In this document: positions 21,747 through 32,786 of the stretch, piece after piece
How the letters are laid out: each line of letters starts with the position of its first letter
How positions within the stretch are numbered: position 1 is the first letter of the stretch
DNA from: Cinnamomum chago
Lineage: Eukaryota; Streptophyta; Magnoliopsida; Laurales; Lauraceae
Assembly: GCA_038049695.1 (NCBI GenBank)
Contig: CP142458.1
Coordinates: forward strand, 57,879,501-57,943,500
Direction of reading: 5' to 3'
Length of the DNA: 64,000 nt
Translations under genes and position numbers: made by a program
Notes under the pieces: model-generated
The model's input: only the letters and a program-made list of their open reading frames with translations
The model's database searches: none
What the model was told of the DNA's origin: nothing

Positions 21747-24700
21747 TGTAACGCCCCAATTCCGGATACCGATATACTCGCTCGATTTCCCGAAATTGGC
21801 GCGCTACTTCCCGAAAAATCCGAGAACTTCCAAGATCGTAGGCCGCAGTGAGGTCCAATTTAAAACTTTTTGACCAACATAGTTATAACATTTAATATTG
21901 CGGAAGCATAACGATTTAAAGAAAGCGGAAGCAATAGGTATTGATAAATATATAAAGTATGAGCAGAACATATGTCTAATTAAAATGATTCAATGTTAAT
22001 CAAAGTTATACATTTTCATTCTACCATTCTCACTACAGAATATCTCTCAAAAACCCAAAATAACAATGTCCCTCAAAACCCATGTATAAACTCCTCGCCC
22101 TCCGGCTCGACATCCGTGTCGGCCGGGCCCCAAGCGTACCCTCCTGCCACGGGTGACTCCACTACAGCTAGTGCATCGTCAGGGATCTCTGGGTCAAGGC
22201 CTAAGCACCATAGAATGGGTCAGATCTAAACGATCTGGCAAGATACAGCATACTACTAACATAGCATATATATATCAAAGGAAATAAAGACGGGTACATA
22301 AGTTAAATGAATAGCAAGGGAAAAGAACTAGGCAGTTGTGCATTTAAATCATAAGGAATCAGTATAAATAGAAAACATCTAAACTACTACAACAAGGTGG
22401 CACATTCACACGAGCTGGAATACCGCGGGATATTATGCCGCGGCCCTCCCATACTGAACACAGTCGCGGTGGGGAATCTCACCAGGGAATAACTAATCCC
22501 GAATATCACTCATCAACTCATCATCTCATCACTCCAGATCGGCACGGTATGACACCTTGCCGTCTTAACCACACAGCTCATCATGATAGCTTCACCATAC
22601 TCAACTAGCTCCTACCGGGGATGATCAGTCCACAGGCTGAGCTTAAATCAACCGAGTGAATGTTCATGCCGACTCGAGAATAACTCTAAGGTCTGTGTCT
22701 GTCTAGGCTTTGCTTTGCGTGAACAAGGTCCTAACAATACCTCTATAAGGTCCACACATCTCAATTCAGTCTCTGGATCTCATTCAAGATCCAGGCCCAC
22801 TCGTTGGATCCATACCAAGGCCCATCAGTACATGGCCTGGTCTAAAACCGTCCAAACGAGGCAACTAATCCATCTACTACTGATAAACAGTTCCATTGCA
22901 ATCCATATTACCTAACAGTCCAATAGAAACTATCTCTTCAAGCTAAAGGGTTCACATCACCACACTTAGGCCCAATAAGGGCCCGCCTAGACACAGACAC
23001 GGGTCAATGATCTCCGAAATCACACCGTCGGTTCACCTCTAGATACCCTAGGTTCAGGTCTTCCAATTATGATTAATTAATGGCAAACAGCTAATCTAAA
23101 GATCTAAGAATGACAGAGTAATAATAACAGTGAAGTATAAACTTCAATCAGAGAATCAACGGGAAATCCAACGGTCCAATCCTAGGTAAATGGGCCACTT
23201 TAGGTTCGGGTCTATCTCCGGTAATTCGATCTCTAAACGATGTCATTAATGCCGTAAAATATTGTATTTGGTGCTTAGTTAGTTAATGGCATCTATGACA
23301 ACTCTTAGAGGTCGAATCATCTTAGATTATCAACCAAAACTCTAAACAGTGGTCCCCGCGAGTCAAGGTTGAGCCACACCGTTGACTCGGGCTTAGGACA
23401 CTGATAAACGCTCATTTGGATGGTCAATGGGCCCCACAACTGATCATATCTCCTAAGTGTTGAAAACTGGAACAATCAGGGTTTTCCAGATGAACCTGAT
23501 GTGTTGTGAGCTCGGTTGATTTCCTGGCCGGGAAGATCAACCGAGTGCACCGACAAACCTGAGTCAGGCTTCCTGGATAACTTAGATCGTTTCTAAAGGT
23601 TTCCAGCGTGTCCGGTCAAACACCTGGCCTGGGTGATTGACCGCATACTCTAAAAACCTTAGAAAGATTGATGTTCCAGCTTTAAACACTTTCTAAATGT
23701 TAATTCTAAGTTTCAGGTCATCTTTTCCATGAAATTTCAGTCACTGAGCTCGGTCCTGCACTGAGCTCGGCCATGCACTGGTCTCGGCCATGCACTGCAC
23801 TGCACTGGTCTCGGCCATGTACTGAGCTCGGTCCTGCACTGGTCTCGGCCATGTACTGCACTGCACTGGTTTCGGCCATGCACTGCACTGCACTGGTTTC
23901 GGCCATGCACTGCACTGCACTGGTTTCGGCCATGCACTGCACTGCACTGGTCTCGGCCATGTACTGCACTGGTTTCGGCCATGCACTGCACTGCACTGGT
24001 TTCGGCCATGCACTGCACTGGTCTCGGCCATCCACTGCACTGCACTGGTTTCGGCCATGCACTGCACTGCACTGGTCTCGGCCATGTACTGCACTGGTCT
24101 AGGCCATGCACTGCACTGCACTGGTCTCGGCCATGTACTGAGCTCGGTCCTGCACTGGTCTCGGCATGCACTGATCTCGGCCATACACTGGTCTCGGCCA
24201 TACACTGATCTCGGCCATACACTGGTCTCGGCCATACACTGATCTCGGCCATACACTGAGACCAGTTTTCAGGTTTTCTCCATTTCAACCCGTTTTTCCA
24301 CCAAATCACTTCCAATCAGTCCCAAACTTCACCAAATCATCTCCAAACATCAAATAACTCTAATGCCCATTAATTGACAACCTTGTGGCCCATTGATCTT
24401 CCAAATGGGGGGTGAAACCCCCATCCATCAATGCCAATCCATCCCATAAACAAACAACTAAGCTCAGGTAGAGTTTCTATGACTAATTAGTGACAATCAT
24501 GAAATCAAACTGCAGAAATCAAAGGAAAGACAACATATATTCTAAGTTAACAGTAAGATGCACTTGCCTCTTTAGCTTGAGAATTGATTTGTAGAGAGAA
24601 GAGAGAAATAACAAAGAAGATCCAAGTCCCAGCTGAACAGAGAAGTGAAGAAGAAGATGATGGTTGCTGCTCCCAGCTGGATGAAGAAGAAGAATACCCA

Positions 24701-25693
24701 GCAGCAGCTCTCAAGAATTATTTCCAGCACAACAGTAGTCTCCCAGTGAAGAAAAGAGAGAGGAAGAAGAAGAAGTGGCAGCTGCTGTAGCTCCAATGGG
24801 TTCCAGCAACAGTCACAGCTGCAGAGTCTTGGAGAAATGAAATGGGAAGGGAAGATGGGGTAATAACAACAGCTCTTGGAAAATTCCAGCAGAACAGTAG
24901 CAGAGAAGAAGCAGTTGCAGCACAGCCCAGGGGGAAACAGAGGAAGAGTTCCAGCAGAGGTTCAGCCCAGTAGAGAGGATGAAGAGAAGAAGATGAGGTA
25001 GTGGGGTAGTGGCTGATGCAGAGGAGGAGGAGAGATGAAGGAGAAGGGTTGCAACAGCTGCAAGATGCTCCCAGCACAGTCACAGTAGAATGCTTAGCTC
25101 AATACGTTGGAAGAGGAAGGAGGAGAAGAGAGTTGCAATGGGAGTGAAGACAGTTGGGAGTTTTCTTGGGAAGGGGGCTGGAGGTTTTCTTGGGAAAGGG
25201 GTTAGCTTAGGTTTAGGGTTTTGGGGATAAGAGAGGTTTTATAGTTTTAAGGGGGGTGACTAATTACCATCTTAGCCCTAGGGTTTTCATGTAGTTAGGG
25301 TTAGGGCTGGGGGTAGTTGGGTCATTAGGCTGGAAGCTTCTAGAGAGGGCACCCTTTTGCACTAACCCAACCTTAATTAGTTAATTAAACTCTATTAATG
25401 GCCTAACTAGCACTAATAGCCTAGGTTTAGCACTAACACCCAATTAATTGAAAATTCTACTCAACTAAGCTAATCTAACTAGAAGCTAGGAGAATCTAAC
25501 TAATCTCTCTAATAACCCCTAATTAGCACAAATAAAGAGTAATTAACCAAGATTAGCAAAGATTAGCAAAGATTAGTAGAGATTAGTAGGGATTAGTAGT
25601 AATTAGCAATAATTAACCAATAATTAACATAGATTAAGATTAATTAGCCTATAAAATAGCATTTAGAGGGCCCACCAAGGGTGGGACCTCACA
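21747..25693 (-). repeat. gypsy LTR C, 3947 bp
   Basis: Complete, TGTAACGCCCC to GGGACCTCACA. It has a primer site on its left and a purine tract with integrase on its right, so it is an LTR shared by two internal regions. It is 83 bp longer than LTR A, and all 83 bp lie in the minisatellite. Confidence 0.95.
23741..24253. repeat. Two-level minisatellite in LTR C
   Basis: Same 17/22/27-bp units as in LTR A, but 513 bp instead of 430 bp. Extra or rearranged units include a second GAGCTCGGTCCTG unit near 24137. Long open frames on both strands are by-products of the repeat. Confidence 0.95.
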
Positions 25694-26300
25694 TCATTCC
25701 CTCCTTTTAAAAACATTTGTCCCCAAATGTAAAACAAGATTAGAACATACCTGAGGTAGAAGATGTGGATAGTCCTGCTCCACCTGGTCGCGTAACTCCC
25801 ACGTAGCCTCCTCCGGAGTGTGATGCTCCCACTGAACCTTCACCCAATGAATGGTTCGGGTTCGGAGCACCTGCTCCTTGGTGTCGATGATCGCGACCGG
25901 CCTGGCGACGTACGAAGCATCTGGCTGGATGTCGAGTGGCTCGTGATAAAGAATGTGGGTCGGGTCCTCTACGTACTTCTTCAGCATGGAGACATGGAAC
26001 ACGTCGTGCACTCCTGAAAGCTCTGGCGGTAGCTGAAGCTTGTAGGCGACATCTCCAACTCTCGATCTGATCTCGAAGGGTCCAACATATCTCCGCGCTA
26101 GCTTACCCTTCTCACCAAACCTCAGGGTACCTCTAGCCGGAGAAACCTTCAGGAAAACTCTGTCTCCCTTCTCGAACTCGAGAGGTCTGCGTCGATTGTC
26201 TGCATAGCTCTTCTGTCTGCTGCGGCTGACCTTCAGGTTCTCAACTATCTGCCGAACCTTCTCGCTGGTGTCGCTGACTATGGATGGACCATGGAAACTC
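25694..26300 (-). pseudogene. gypsy integrase C-terminal fragment, copy C
   Basis: Second copy of the integrase 3' end, from [19 protein letters not shown] through the GPFEI and VFHVSML motifs and the chromodomain-like tail to the stop beside LTR C. The purine tract is 25694-25708. Its upstream end meets LTR piece D at a CTC shared by both sequences (26298-26300). The zinc site and catalytic core are missing. Confidence 0.9.
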
Positions 26301-26484
26301 TAATAACCCCTAATTAGCACAAATAAAGAGTAATTAACCAAGATTAGCAAAGATTAGCAAAGATTAGTAGAGATTAGTAGGGATTAGTAGTAATTAGCAA
26401 TAATTAACCAATAATTAACATAGATTAAGATTAATTAGCCTATAAAATAGCATTTAGAGGGCCCACCAAGGGTGGGACCTCACA
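26301..26484 (-). repeat. gypsy LTR piece D, 184 bp
   Basis: Matches the last 184 plus-strand bases of LTRs A and C (15247-15430) and ends exactly at the ACCAC duplication. It is the surviving outer end of the original 5' LTR. Confidence 0.93.
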
Positions 26485-27411
26485 ACCACCGTCGATTTCT
26501 CTATAAGTGGTAAACCAGTCCCTATTGGGACACATGTGGTAGGAACAACCCGAATCAAGAATCCATTCATCCTGACGACGAATTCCATATTCAATCACAG
26601 AAAGTGCATTATCGGAAACATAATTTGATCTTTCATCTTCAACACTGACTGAATCATCAGATGACGAATCTTCTATTATTTCTTTCCCTTTCTTCTGCCT
26701 TTCGGGACAGTTTTTCCTAATGTGTCCATTCTTATGGCAATAATAACATTCAATTTTCTTCCTGTTGGATCTATGTTTTCCCTTACCACTAGAGTCTTTT
26801 GTTCTTCCTTGTACTACCAAACCCTCACCCGAACCAGCATTGTCAACCGCAACCTTTTTCTTCAACTCCTTAGAGTTCAAGGCTGCTTCTACATCCTCTT
26901 TGGATAGAGTATCTCTACCATACATCATGGTATCAACAAAGTTCTCATACGAGGGTGGTAAAGAGCAGAGCAACATTATAGCTTGGTCCTCATCATCAAT
27001 ATGAACATCTATATTTTCAAGATCCAAAACAATTTTTATAAAAGAATCAAGATGGGTTGAAACAGACGTACCTTCCTGCATTTGTAAGATGAACAATCGC
27101 TTCTTCAGGTACAAGCGATTTGTGAGGGACTTCGTGATATACAAGTTCTCCAATTTCTGCCATATGCCAGCAACAGTTTTCTCCTGAACAACTTTTCGCA
27201 GTACACCATCACTAAAAAATAACAGAATTTGACCATACGCATTCGCCAGCAACTCATCCTTCTCTTCATCTGACAGTTTGTCAGACAAAGCATTCTTTCC
27301 TTTCAAAGCTTTCTGCAACCTATTCTGAACCAGCAAAGCATGCATCTTCAAACGCCATAAACTGAATTCATTGTTTCCGTCGAATTTTTCAATATTAAAT
27401 TTAGAAGCCAT
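26485..27411 (-). pseudogene. copia-1 gag and start of protease
   Basis: Open from ATG (27411) to the gypsy insertion. The first 80 residues (MASKFNIEKFDGNNEFSLW) are the copia gag N-terminal domain; the gag-polypeptide domain follows, with LYLKKRLFILQMQEGTSVSTHL and LCSLPPSYENFVDTM. A CCHC zinc knuckle is intact (CYYCHKNGHIRKNC). An acidic Ser-rich stretch leads to the protease active site DEWILDSGCSYHMCPN. Translation then runs into LTR piece D, so the last 15 or so codons of the open frame are foreign. Gag would coat the RNA in cytoplasmic particles. This half of the gene has no stops or frameshifts. Confidence 0.92.
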
Positions 27412-28349
27412 TCGGCGGATCTTTCAATACACCTGCGTAGATCTCCTCGAGACGAGTCCGTAGGTTCAAACGGATCTCAAATCGGACTCCGGATCGCCAA
27501 GATATCGCGAAAACAATTTTCAACCGTCGATTGGTCAAATCTGCCTTTGACCGTACTGCGCTGATGTTAGCGATGACGTCAGTGCCTTGCTGCTGCTTTT
27601 GGGCCTTGTTGCACGCAGGTCGGGTCAAACCTGGACTGGCCCGACCTGGACTTTTCTACTACTGGGCTTCGTTGGGTTGGGCCGAACTGAACTTGACCGA
27701 GAACTTGAACCGACCCAAATAATGGGTCTTCTTCCCCTTGTCACGTTCTGTAACAGAACCAAAGCAAAAAGGGAAATTCTATATGCACCCCTTATATGTG
27801 CTGAGCACACCCACATCCATTGTGAACAGTATCACTGTTCACTGTTCACAATGGATGTGGGTGTGCTCAGCATAAGGGGAGGGTGCATTTAGAATTTCCC
27901 AAGCAAAAAAGAAGAAGAAAGGAACTTTTTTCTTTGTTACGTTCTGTAACAGAACCAAAGGAAAAAAAAAATCTTCCGGTCTTCTTCCTCCTCACTCCGG
28001 CAACGGAACGACGTAGAACGGGTGTCGGCGACGCGCAGTGGCGGCGGCGGTGTGGGACCCAGCCGGAAAAACAGAACAAACCCAAATCGCCTAAATCGTC
28101 AAGACAGAAACCCAGTGGTTTCACGGTGATGCAGCGGTCTCCCTCTTCTACGATCTTCTACGATTTTCACGGTGATCAGACGATCGTCTGATGTGGCCCA
28201 CCAAGACAAACAAAGTCTGATCCTCTGTTTCCGATCTCTTCTTCTTCTCCGATCGTGGCCCACCAATCCGATCAGATCTTCTGATCTTCACACGATCCTT
28301 GGCCCTTTCGAAATCCAATTCAATGGATCTCCTCCGATCACGCCAAATT
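27412..28349 (-). other. copia-1 5' leader
   Basis: Non-coding leader between primer site and gag ATG. It holds a hairpin MITE (27771-27900) and two direct copies of a segment with the palindrome GTTCTGTAACAGAAC, at about 27736-27766 and 27934-27961. The MITE sits right after the first copy. Open frames on both strands across 27867-28400 show no domain. Confidence 0.75.
27762..27909. mobile_element. Hairpin MITE, Mutator-type by 9-bp duplication
   Basis: Element 27771-27900 (130 bp), ends GGGAAATTCT and AGAATTTCCC, flanked by AAGCAAAAA on both sides (27762-27770, 27901-27909). The two halves are nearly complete inverted repeats, with a 30-bp perfect stretch from CTGAGCACACC to GAACAGT. The 9-bp duplication points to MULE mobilisation. 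The hairpin transcript could feed small RNAs; that is inference. Confidence 0.9.
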
Positions 28350-28361
28350 GCTCTGATACCA
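28350..28361 (-). promoter_or_regulatory. copia-1 primer-binding site
   Basis: Minus-strand TGGTATCAGAGC, complementary to initiator Met tRNA, three bases from the 5' LTR end (28365). Confidence 0.92.
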
Positions 28362-28364
28362 GTT

Positions 28365-28673
28365 TGTTGTGATCTAGGGCTACGAGAAGAGAACAATTAC
28401 GCACGAACACGAGATTTATGTGGTTCGGCTTTTGGCCTACGTCCACGGGGAAGACAGAAGAATCACTATGCAATCAGAATAGTTGTGTACATCCTAGAGA
28501 CTTTGAGTCTCTATTTATACTATCAGCCTCAAACCCTGTTACACCCAAACCGTACTTCTAATCACAGTAGACTTACTATAATAGGCCTACTTCTAATCAA
28601 AGTACAACTTGGGCAATCCAGGAGCCCGGTTAACCAAGACTTACTAATTAATAGTGAGCCATACTAATTAACA
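28365..28673 (-). repeat. copia-1 5' LTR, 309 bp
   Basis: Same ends as the left LTR, followed by the GGATC duplication. It has TTATACTATC and CTCTATTTATAC-like AT-rich core sequence. It differs from the other LTR by roughly 2 percent. Confidence 0.95.
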
Positions 28674-28685
28674 GGATCCCAGCCT

Positions 28686-28708
28686 CGAATTCGGTCCCCC
28701 AGTCGGTC
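28686..28708. repeat. Right arm of the 23-bp inverted repeat around copia-1
   Basis: Exact reverse complement of 9339-9361. Confidence 0.9.
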
Positions 28709-29116
28709 CGTGTGGACTTTCCCTAAAAAAAAAAAAGGCCCAGAAGGATGACCTGAAACATTGAGATTTAGATTAACATCTCCAACATGATTTCGAGCTA
28801 AAGTGAGAACATGATCATACAGTGGATTGCTGACTATATATAGCAATTAAATCACCACCACCCCAAATCATTCACCCTTACCCTGTTTATCAAACTCAAC
28901 ACCAATTTCATTGCAGAAACCATATATATATATATATATAACATACAAAGCCCCTATAAGATAGAGCAGCGCATCATCATCCCTCATGAACAAATATTAC
29001 AGAATATGCATAAATGTATTGTTCAAAAACAAAATCTGAAAACGCTTTAAAACCTGACATTTAAAAAGGGGCACTGCTCAGCCTTTACATACATGAGCAT
29101 GGAAATAAATACTTAT
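28709..29116. other. Intergenic spacer with (TA)n
   Basis: AT-rich; (AT)n at 28922-28940 and an A run at about 28725-28736. No gene seen. Confidence 0.6.
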
Positions 29117-29399
29117 GGCCCTGTTTCTTTACTTAAAATTCATAGAATTCATTTCTAGTGGTTGTTTGGAAATTTGAAATGCAGCTAAATTTTGAAATTC
29201 TAAATTCATTATTTCATTTATGACCTGAATTCCTGCCTAAAAATTTTGAATCCCCTGTCTCCACAAATTCCTTGTTTCATGGATAGAAGAATTTTTAACT
29301 AGAATTCTTGTGACATATGTATTATTTATATGCAGATTCAAATGTAAATTGCCCTCCAAAGTCTAATATGATACACACATGGGCCCCACTCAGACAAAT

Positions 29400-29439
<40 letters not shown>

Positions 29440-29941
29440 GCTTCTTTTAACTCTACCTGCTTCCTGTGATCATTCAGAAAAGAAAAAATAATAATAGAAG
29501 ACACAAGCTGGCACTTGTATGTTCATCTTTCCCCAATAGTTCATGTGACACAAATCGGGAGGATCTCCATAATAAAAACTGTGTAACAAAAAATCCCCTT
29601 ACAGATCCCCTTCAATAAGGTGGGTCTTTTAGCACATCTTAAAGAAAAAGGCCACTTGGTGGACAATCACAACAAAGATGAAACAAAAATATTGATGAAG
29701 AAGATGACTGTTGAGCTCCTGGAATGCTGTCGTCCATTTCCAGGAATTCTAGTGCCAAGAGAGATTTCCAAATCCTCCTTGTTAAAGTGGTTTTTCGAAT
29801 GCTAAGTTTTTTGGGATTTCAAATGCATGGAATTTCAAATTCCCAGGAACTCTGGTAATGAAACACAAAATTCCTGACAGGAATTCTGAAATCTCAAACA
29901 GCATGAATTCCTGTTATGAATTCTAATAAAGAAACGGGGCC
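29117..29941. mobile_element. Candidate 825-bp DNA transposon/MITE
   Basis: Ends are inverted: GGCCCTGTTTCTTTA at the left, and GGCCCCGTTTCTTTA as the reverse complement of the right end. Subterminal GAATTC blocks recur on both sides (29142-29220 and 29745-29925). It encloses a (GA)n tract at 29402-29436. No matching duplication was found (left flank tat, right flank ttc). The GGCCCTGTTT start recalls PIF/Harbinger-type MITEs. Confidence 0.6.
29402..29436. repeat. (GA)n microsatellite
   Basis: Uninterrupted AG dinucleotide tract of about 35 bp inside the candidate MITE. Confidence 0.95.
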
Positions 29942-31838
29942 TTCAATGCTAGTTTGAATGTAGGATTTCTTTCATGTTTTCCTTAATACTTTCTTGGTCA
30001 CAACACCAAATGGAAGCAGCAAGATACGGAAACATACGTATGCAACAACAAATAGACCGAAAAGACTGGTTACGCCAGAAGGCAACATGAGAATCACTAA
30101 TATAAGAAGTACTAAAAACAAAATTCATGGAATTTAACCAAAGTGAAAGTAAAAGATAGCCTTTCGGGTTTTCTTCAGCCAGTAGCCTTTCAGGGTTTCT
30201 TCGGCCAGTTTGGTAATTTACTATTAAAGTAAAAGTGACGTAAAGCATCAAATTAAGAGAGACTAAAATATAAGGGGGTTATGATGGTATTTTATCTTTA
30301 GTGGATTGGTAGGGAATCGTTTTGACTTTTTGTGTAAAAACGTGTCTTTTTTTCATTTAGTGGAGAAAGGAAGTTGATTTTTTACTTTTTTTTTTTGAAA
30401 AAAGAGAGAATTTTGAAGATGTGTACTTTTTGATGTGACCCCTCATTTGAAAAAATAGAGGCTTTACGGTACTTTAACTAACCTAGTAAATTGCCAAACG
30501 GCCCGTCACGATGGATGTGGGCATAACAAAGTAAAACAAAAAATGGCAGGAGGCCATTAGGCATTAGTATGAAATTCTTGGTCCCTCCATAGTTTTTTGA
30601 AGGGTCTAAAGGGGTTTTCACTTTTCCCCATAAAAATCCCTGAAAAACATAATTACTTGACCAATATTTTTTGAAGGTAAGGATAAATATATCGATAACT
30701 CCTAAAAAGGGCCGAAAAGTCCCTGTACAGAACAATTTATTGTAATTACTTTATGAATTGATTTTAATTAAATTTTTTATTAGCATCAATATTCAAAAAT
30801 AAAAATAAAAGAACAATATAAAATTAATGTGTAGTAAGGAACAATTACAAATTTAAAGTGAAAGTTATCAAAAAAAGAAAAAAAGAAAATATAATTTTGC
30901 AACTCCTGGTAATGATAGATTTAAAAAATTTAGGGGTTAAAAAAAAAACCTATAATGAAATTAATAGATGACTCTCATTACTAATGCATACCTAACTAAA
31001 GGATGAATGATGCAGACTTTTATTTTTTTGTGGAACGTTATAGAAAGTAGTTTCCACAATATTAGGAAAAAATAATTTTGTCTTTTTGTCCTTTTTAACA
31101 ACAAAAATTGGGACCCCTTTATTTTTTGTAAAAACATTGTTACAAAATCCTGCCTAAAAGATTTTTTTTTTAATTATTGATGGTTCCATATTAAAAACAA
31201 GAAGATTTTACTGAAAAATTCCCATTACGTAGGAGTTGTACGAAATAGTGCCTCTTAACTCACGTAGCACCTCATACCTTTAACTAAATACTGTCAAATT
31301 GTATGGGTAGTCTCAAAGAAGAAAAAGAAATAAGTCCAAACTATTTAAAATAGTTGTGCAAAGTATTGGATCTGGGTAAAATTTATTTCGATAAGTGTCA
31401 GGCATACCATTAGATAGATTTCTTGTAAAACACATAAGGAAAAAAATAAAATAAAATAAAATAAAAACATTAGGTGTGTGTGAGGCCATGAATATAATTA
31501 CATCTGACCCAATCAAATGGATTTGTCCTACCTCATTTCAAATGACCCCAAGACTTGAGGCCATGAATATAATTCAGCAAACAGAGAAGGAAAGAGATAA
31601 AGCAAATTCAAAGAGAAGAAAAGCTTACAGTGTAACTTCTTTAAACCATCCTACAAATTAATATAAGATGTTTAAAGTAAGGACTTTAATGAATTTCATT
31701 CCTTTTCTTCTCCTTAAAAGAAGTAAAATAAAAGAGTATGTATAAGAAAAGGAAAAGTACTAACAACTACACGGAAAAAAAATCGTGTATAATTTAAATA
31801 TAATTTCCCACTTATACTTTGATAAAAGCTTTAAAAGT
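29942..31838. other. AT-rich spacer, no gene
   Basis: Very AT-rich with many A and T runs. A two-copy repeat of about 27 bp (CCTTTC..GGGTTTCTTC..CCAGT) lies at 30158-30211. Open frames here are short and domainless. Confidence 0.6.
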
Positions 31839-32530
31839 CTTTTTTTTTTTTGCTTATATGTAAAATTGTATTAAGAAGAGGGAAAACATGGTAGATAGCT
31901 CCCCAAACAGAAAGAGCAGCCAAAAACAGAAAGAGTTGAACATGAGACTATCCTAGTTAAAGAAAAATTATACAATCAGCCCCAATGACATTAGAATGGG
32001 GTGAGGAGAAAGTCTCGAACCTGATTGGGAGCTTACCAATCCTCTCATATGATCCAAAAAAAAAAAAAAAACTTTGCTCTGGCCAGAGAGGGCTTTTGAT
32101 TGTGGTGCTTGGAGTCGTTCCGAAAAGACCAGATGATAGAGATGACATGGAAGAAGATTTCCACTGTAGAATTTTCTTCCGGGGACATCTATGCCCTGGG
32201 CAATAGCAGTCCAAATGGCTGAAGCTGAAAGAGGAAAGTAAGGGGTAGGACCGACATGACTGAGGAATCAGGTCCATAGCTGTTGGGCCAAGTTACAGGA
32301 GAAAAAGAGATGGAGCTCGGTTTCATCATTGCTGAGGGAGGAGCAGCATCTAGAGGCCATTGACCAACCTCTATGCTTCGCCCAATGGTCAGTGGGTGTC
32401 TTTCTGTGGAGGAGGCGCAGCAGAAGCATGCCAATCTGGAATTGATGATCTTGTTCCAAACCAAGCCAGACCAGTTGACAACTGCTTGGTTGGTTCTCAA
32501 TGTGTGCCAGGCTTCTTTGAGGGAGAGGTT
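31839..32530 (-). pseudogene. LINE 3' end: zinc-binding (zf-RVT) domain and 3' tail
   Basis: Minus strand, in two to three frames: NLSLKEAWHTLRTNQAVVNW, then HRKTPTDHWAKHRGWSMASR, then ETELHLFFSCNLAQQLW. This order (SxxxAW, LVWNK, HR.PT, C..C, H.FF.C..A..LW) is the zinc-binding domain that follows RT in plant L1-type LINEs. Downstream (lower coordinates) is a non-coding tail ending in an A run on the minus strand (T run at 31839-31851). The upstream RT and endonuclease are missing; the text stops in a GA-rich tract where copia-2 begins. Confidence 0.75.
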
Positions 32531-32786
32531 CCCAGAGAGAGAGAGACTTGTGATGAATGGCGTGTCCCCTTTAGGGTTTACCCCTTCTCATTTTATATAT
32601 AAGGGTTGATTACCCTATTAATAGAATCATATTATAATGCAAATCCTAAATTATAGCTACCTAATTATAGAAAGTTTACATAAATTAGGACTAGACTAAT
32701 TGTAACTTAACTAAAATACAATAGGTAACTTAAAATACAATTATTGGTCCTAGATTTGGCCTGCGCTGATGAGTTTGGTTGAAACA
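32531..32786 (-). repeat. copia-2 3' LTR, truncated
   Basis: Matches 36105-36348 from gagagacttgtgatg onward and ends TTGAAACA at the purine tract. The first 50 bp of the plus-strand LTR (TGTCATCTTGAGAAG) are missing. The two LTRs differ by many substitutions and small indels, so the copy is old. Confidence 0.88.

Larger units (their letters stand above)
11562..26489 (-). mobile_element. gypsy array (Tekay/Del-like chromovirus), tandem LTR-int-LTR-int-LTR structure
   Basis: Bounded by a perfect ACCAC duplication (11562-11566, 26485-26489) inside the copia-1 protease gene. Left to right it holds LTR A (11567-15430), a pol remnant with RNase H and integrase, a primer site, partial LTR B (17977-19037), a copia fragment, a second short leader and primer site, LTR C (21747-25693), a second integrase 3' piece, and a 184-bp LTR piece D. 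Lineage is inferred from the chromodomain-like C-terminus, the long LTR and the initiator-Met-tRNA primer site. Gag is absent from both internal regions, so the copies were non-autonomous. Confidence 0.9.
9387..28678 (-). mobile_element. copia-1: LTR retrotransposon (Tork/Tnt1-like) holding nested insertions
   Basis: Complete by its ends: LTRs at 9392-9703 and 28365-28673, a perfect GGATC duplication at 9387-9391 and 28674-28678, a primer site next to the right LTR and a purine tract next to the left LTR, so it reads on the minus strand. Gene order fits Ty1/copia: gag, protease, integrase, then RT. A 14.9-kb gypsy array interrupts the protease gene, a MITE sits in the leader, most of RT and all RNase H are missing, and the integrase is mutated. 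It is therefore non-autonomous. The lineage (Tork/Tnt1-like) is inferred from the gag N-terminus and zinc-knuckle style. Confidence 0.95.

Noticed and set aside
28299-28667. 122-codon plus-strand open frame
   Set aside because: It lies across the copia-1 primer site and LTR, opposite to the element's reading direction.
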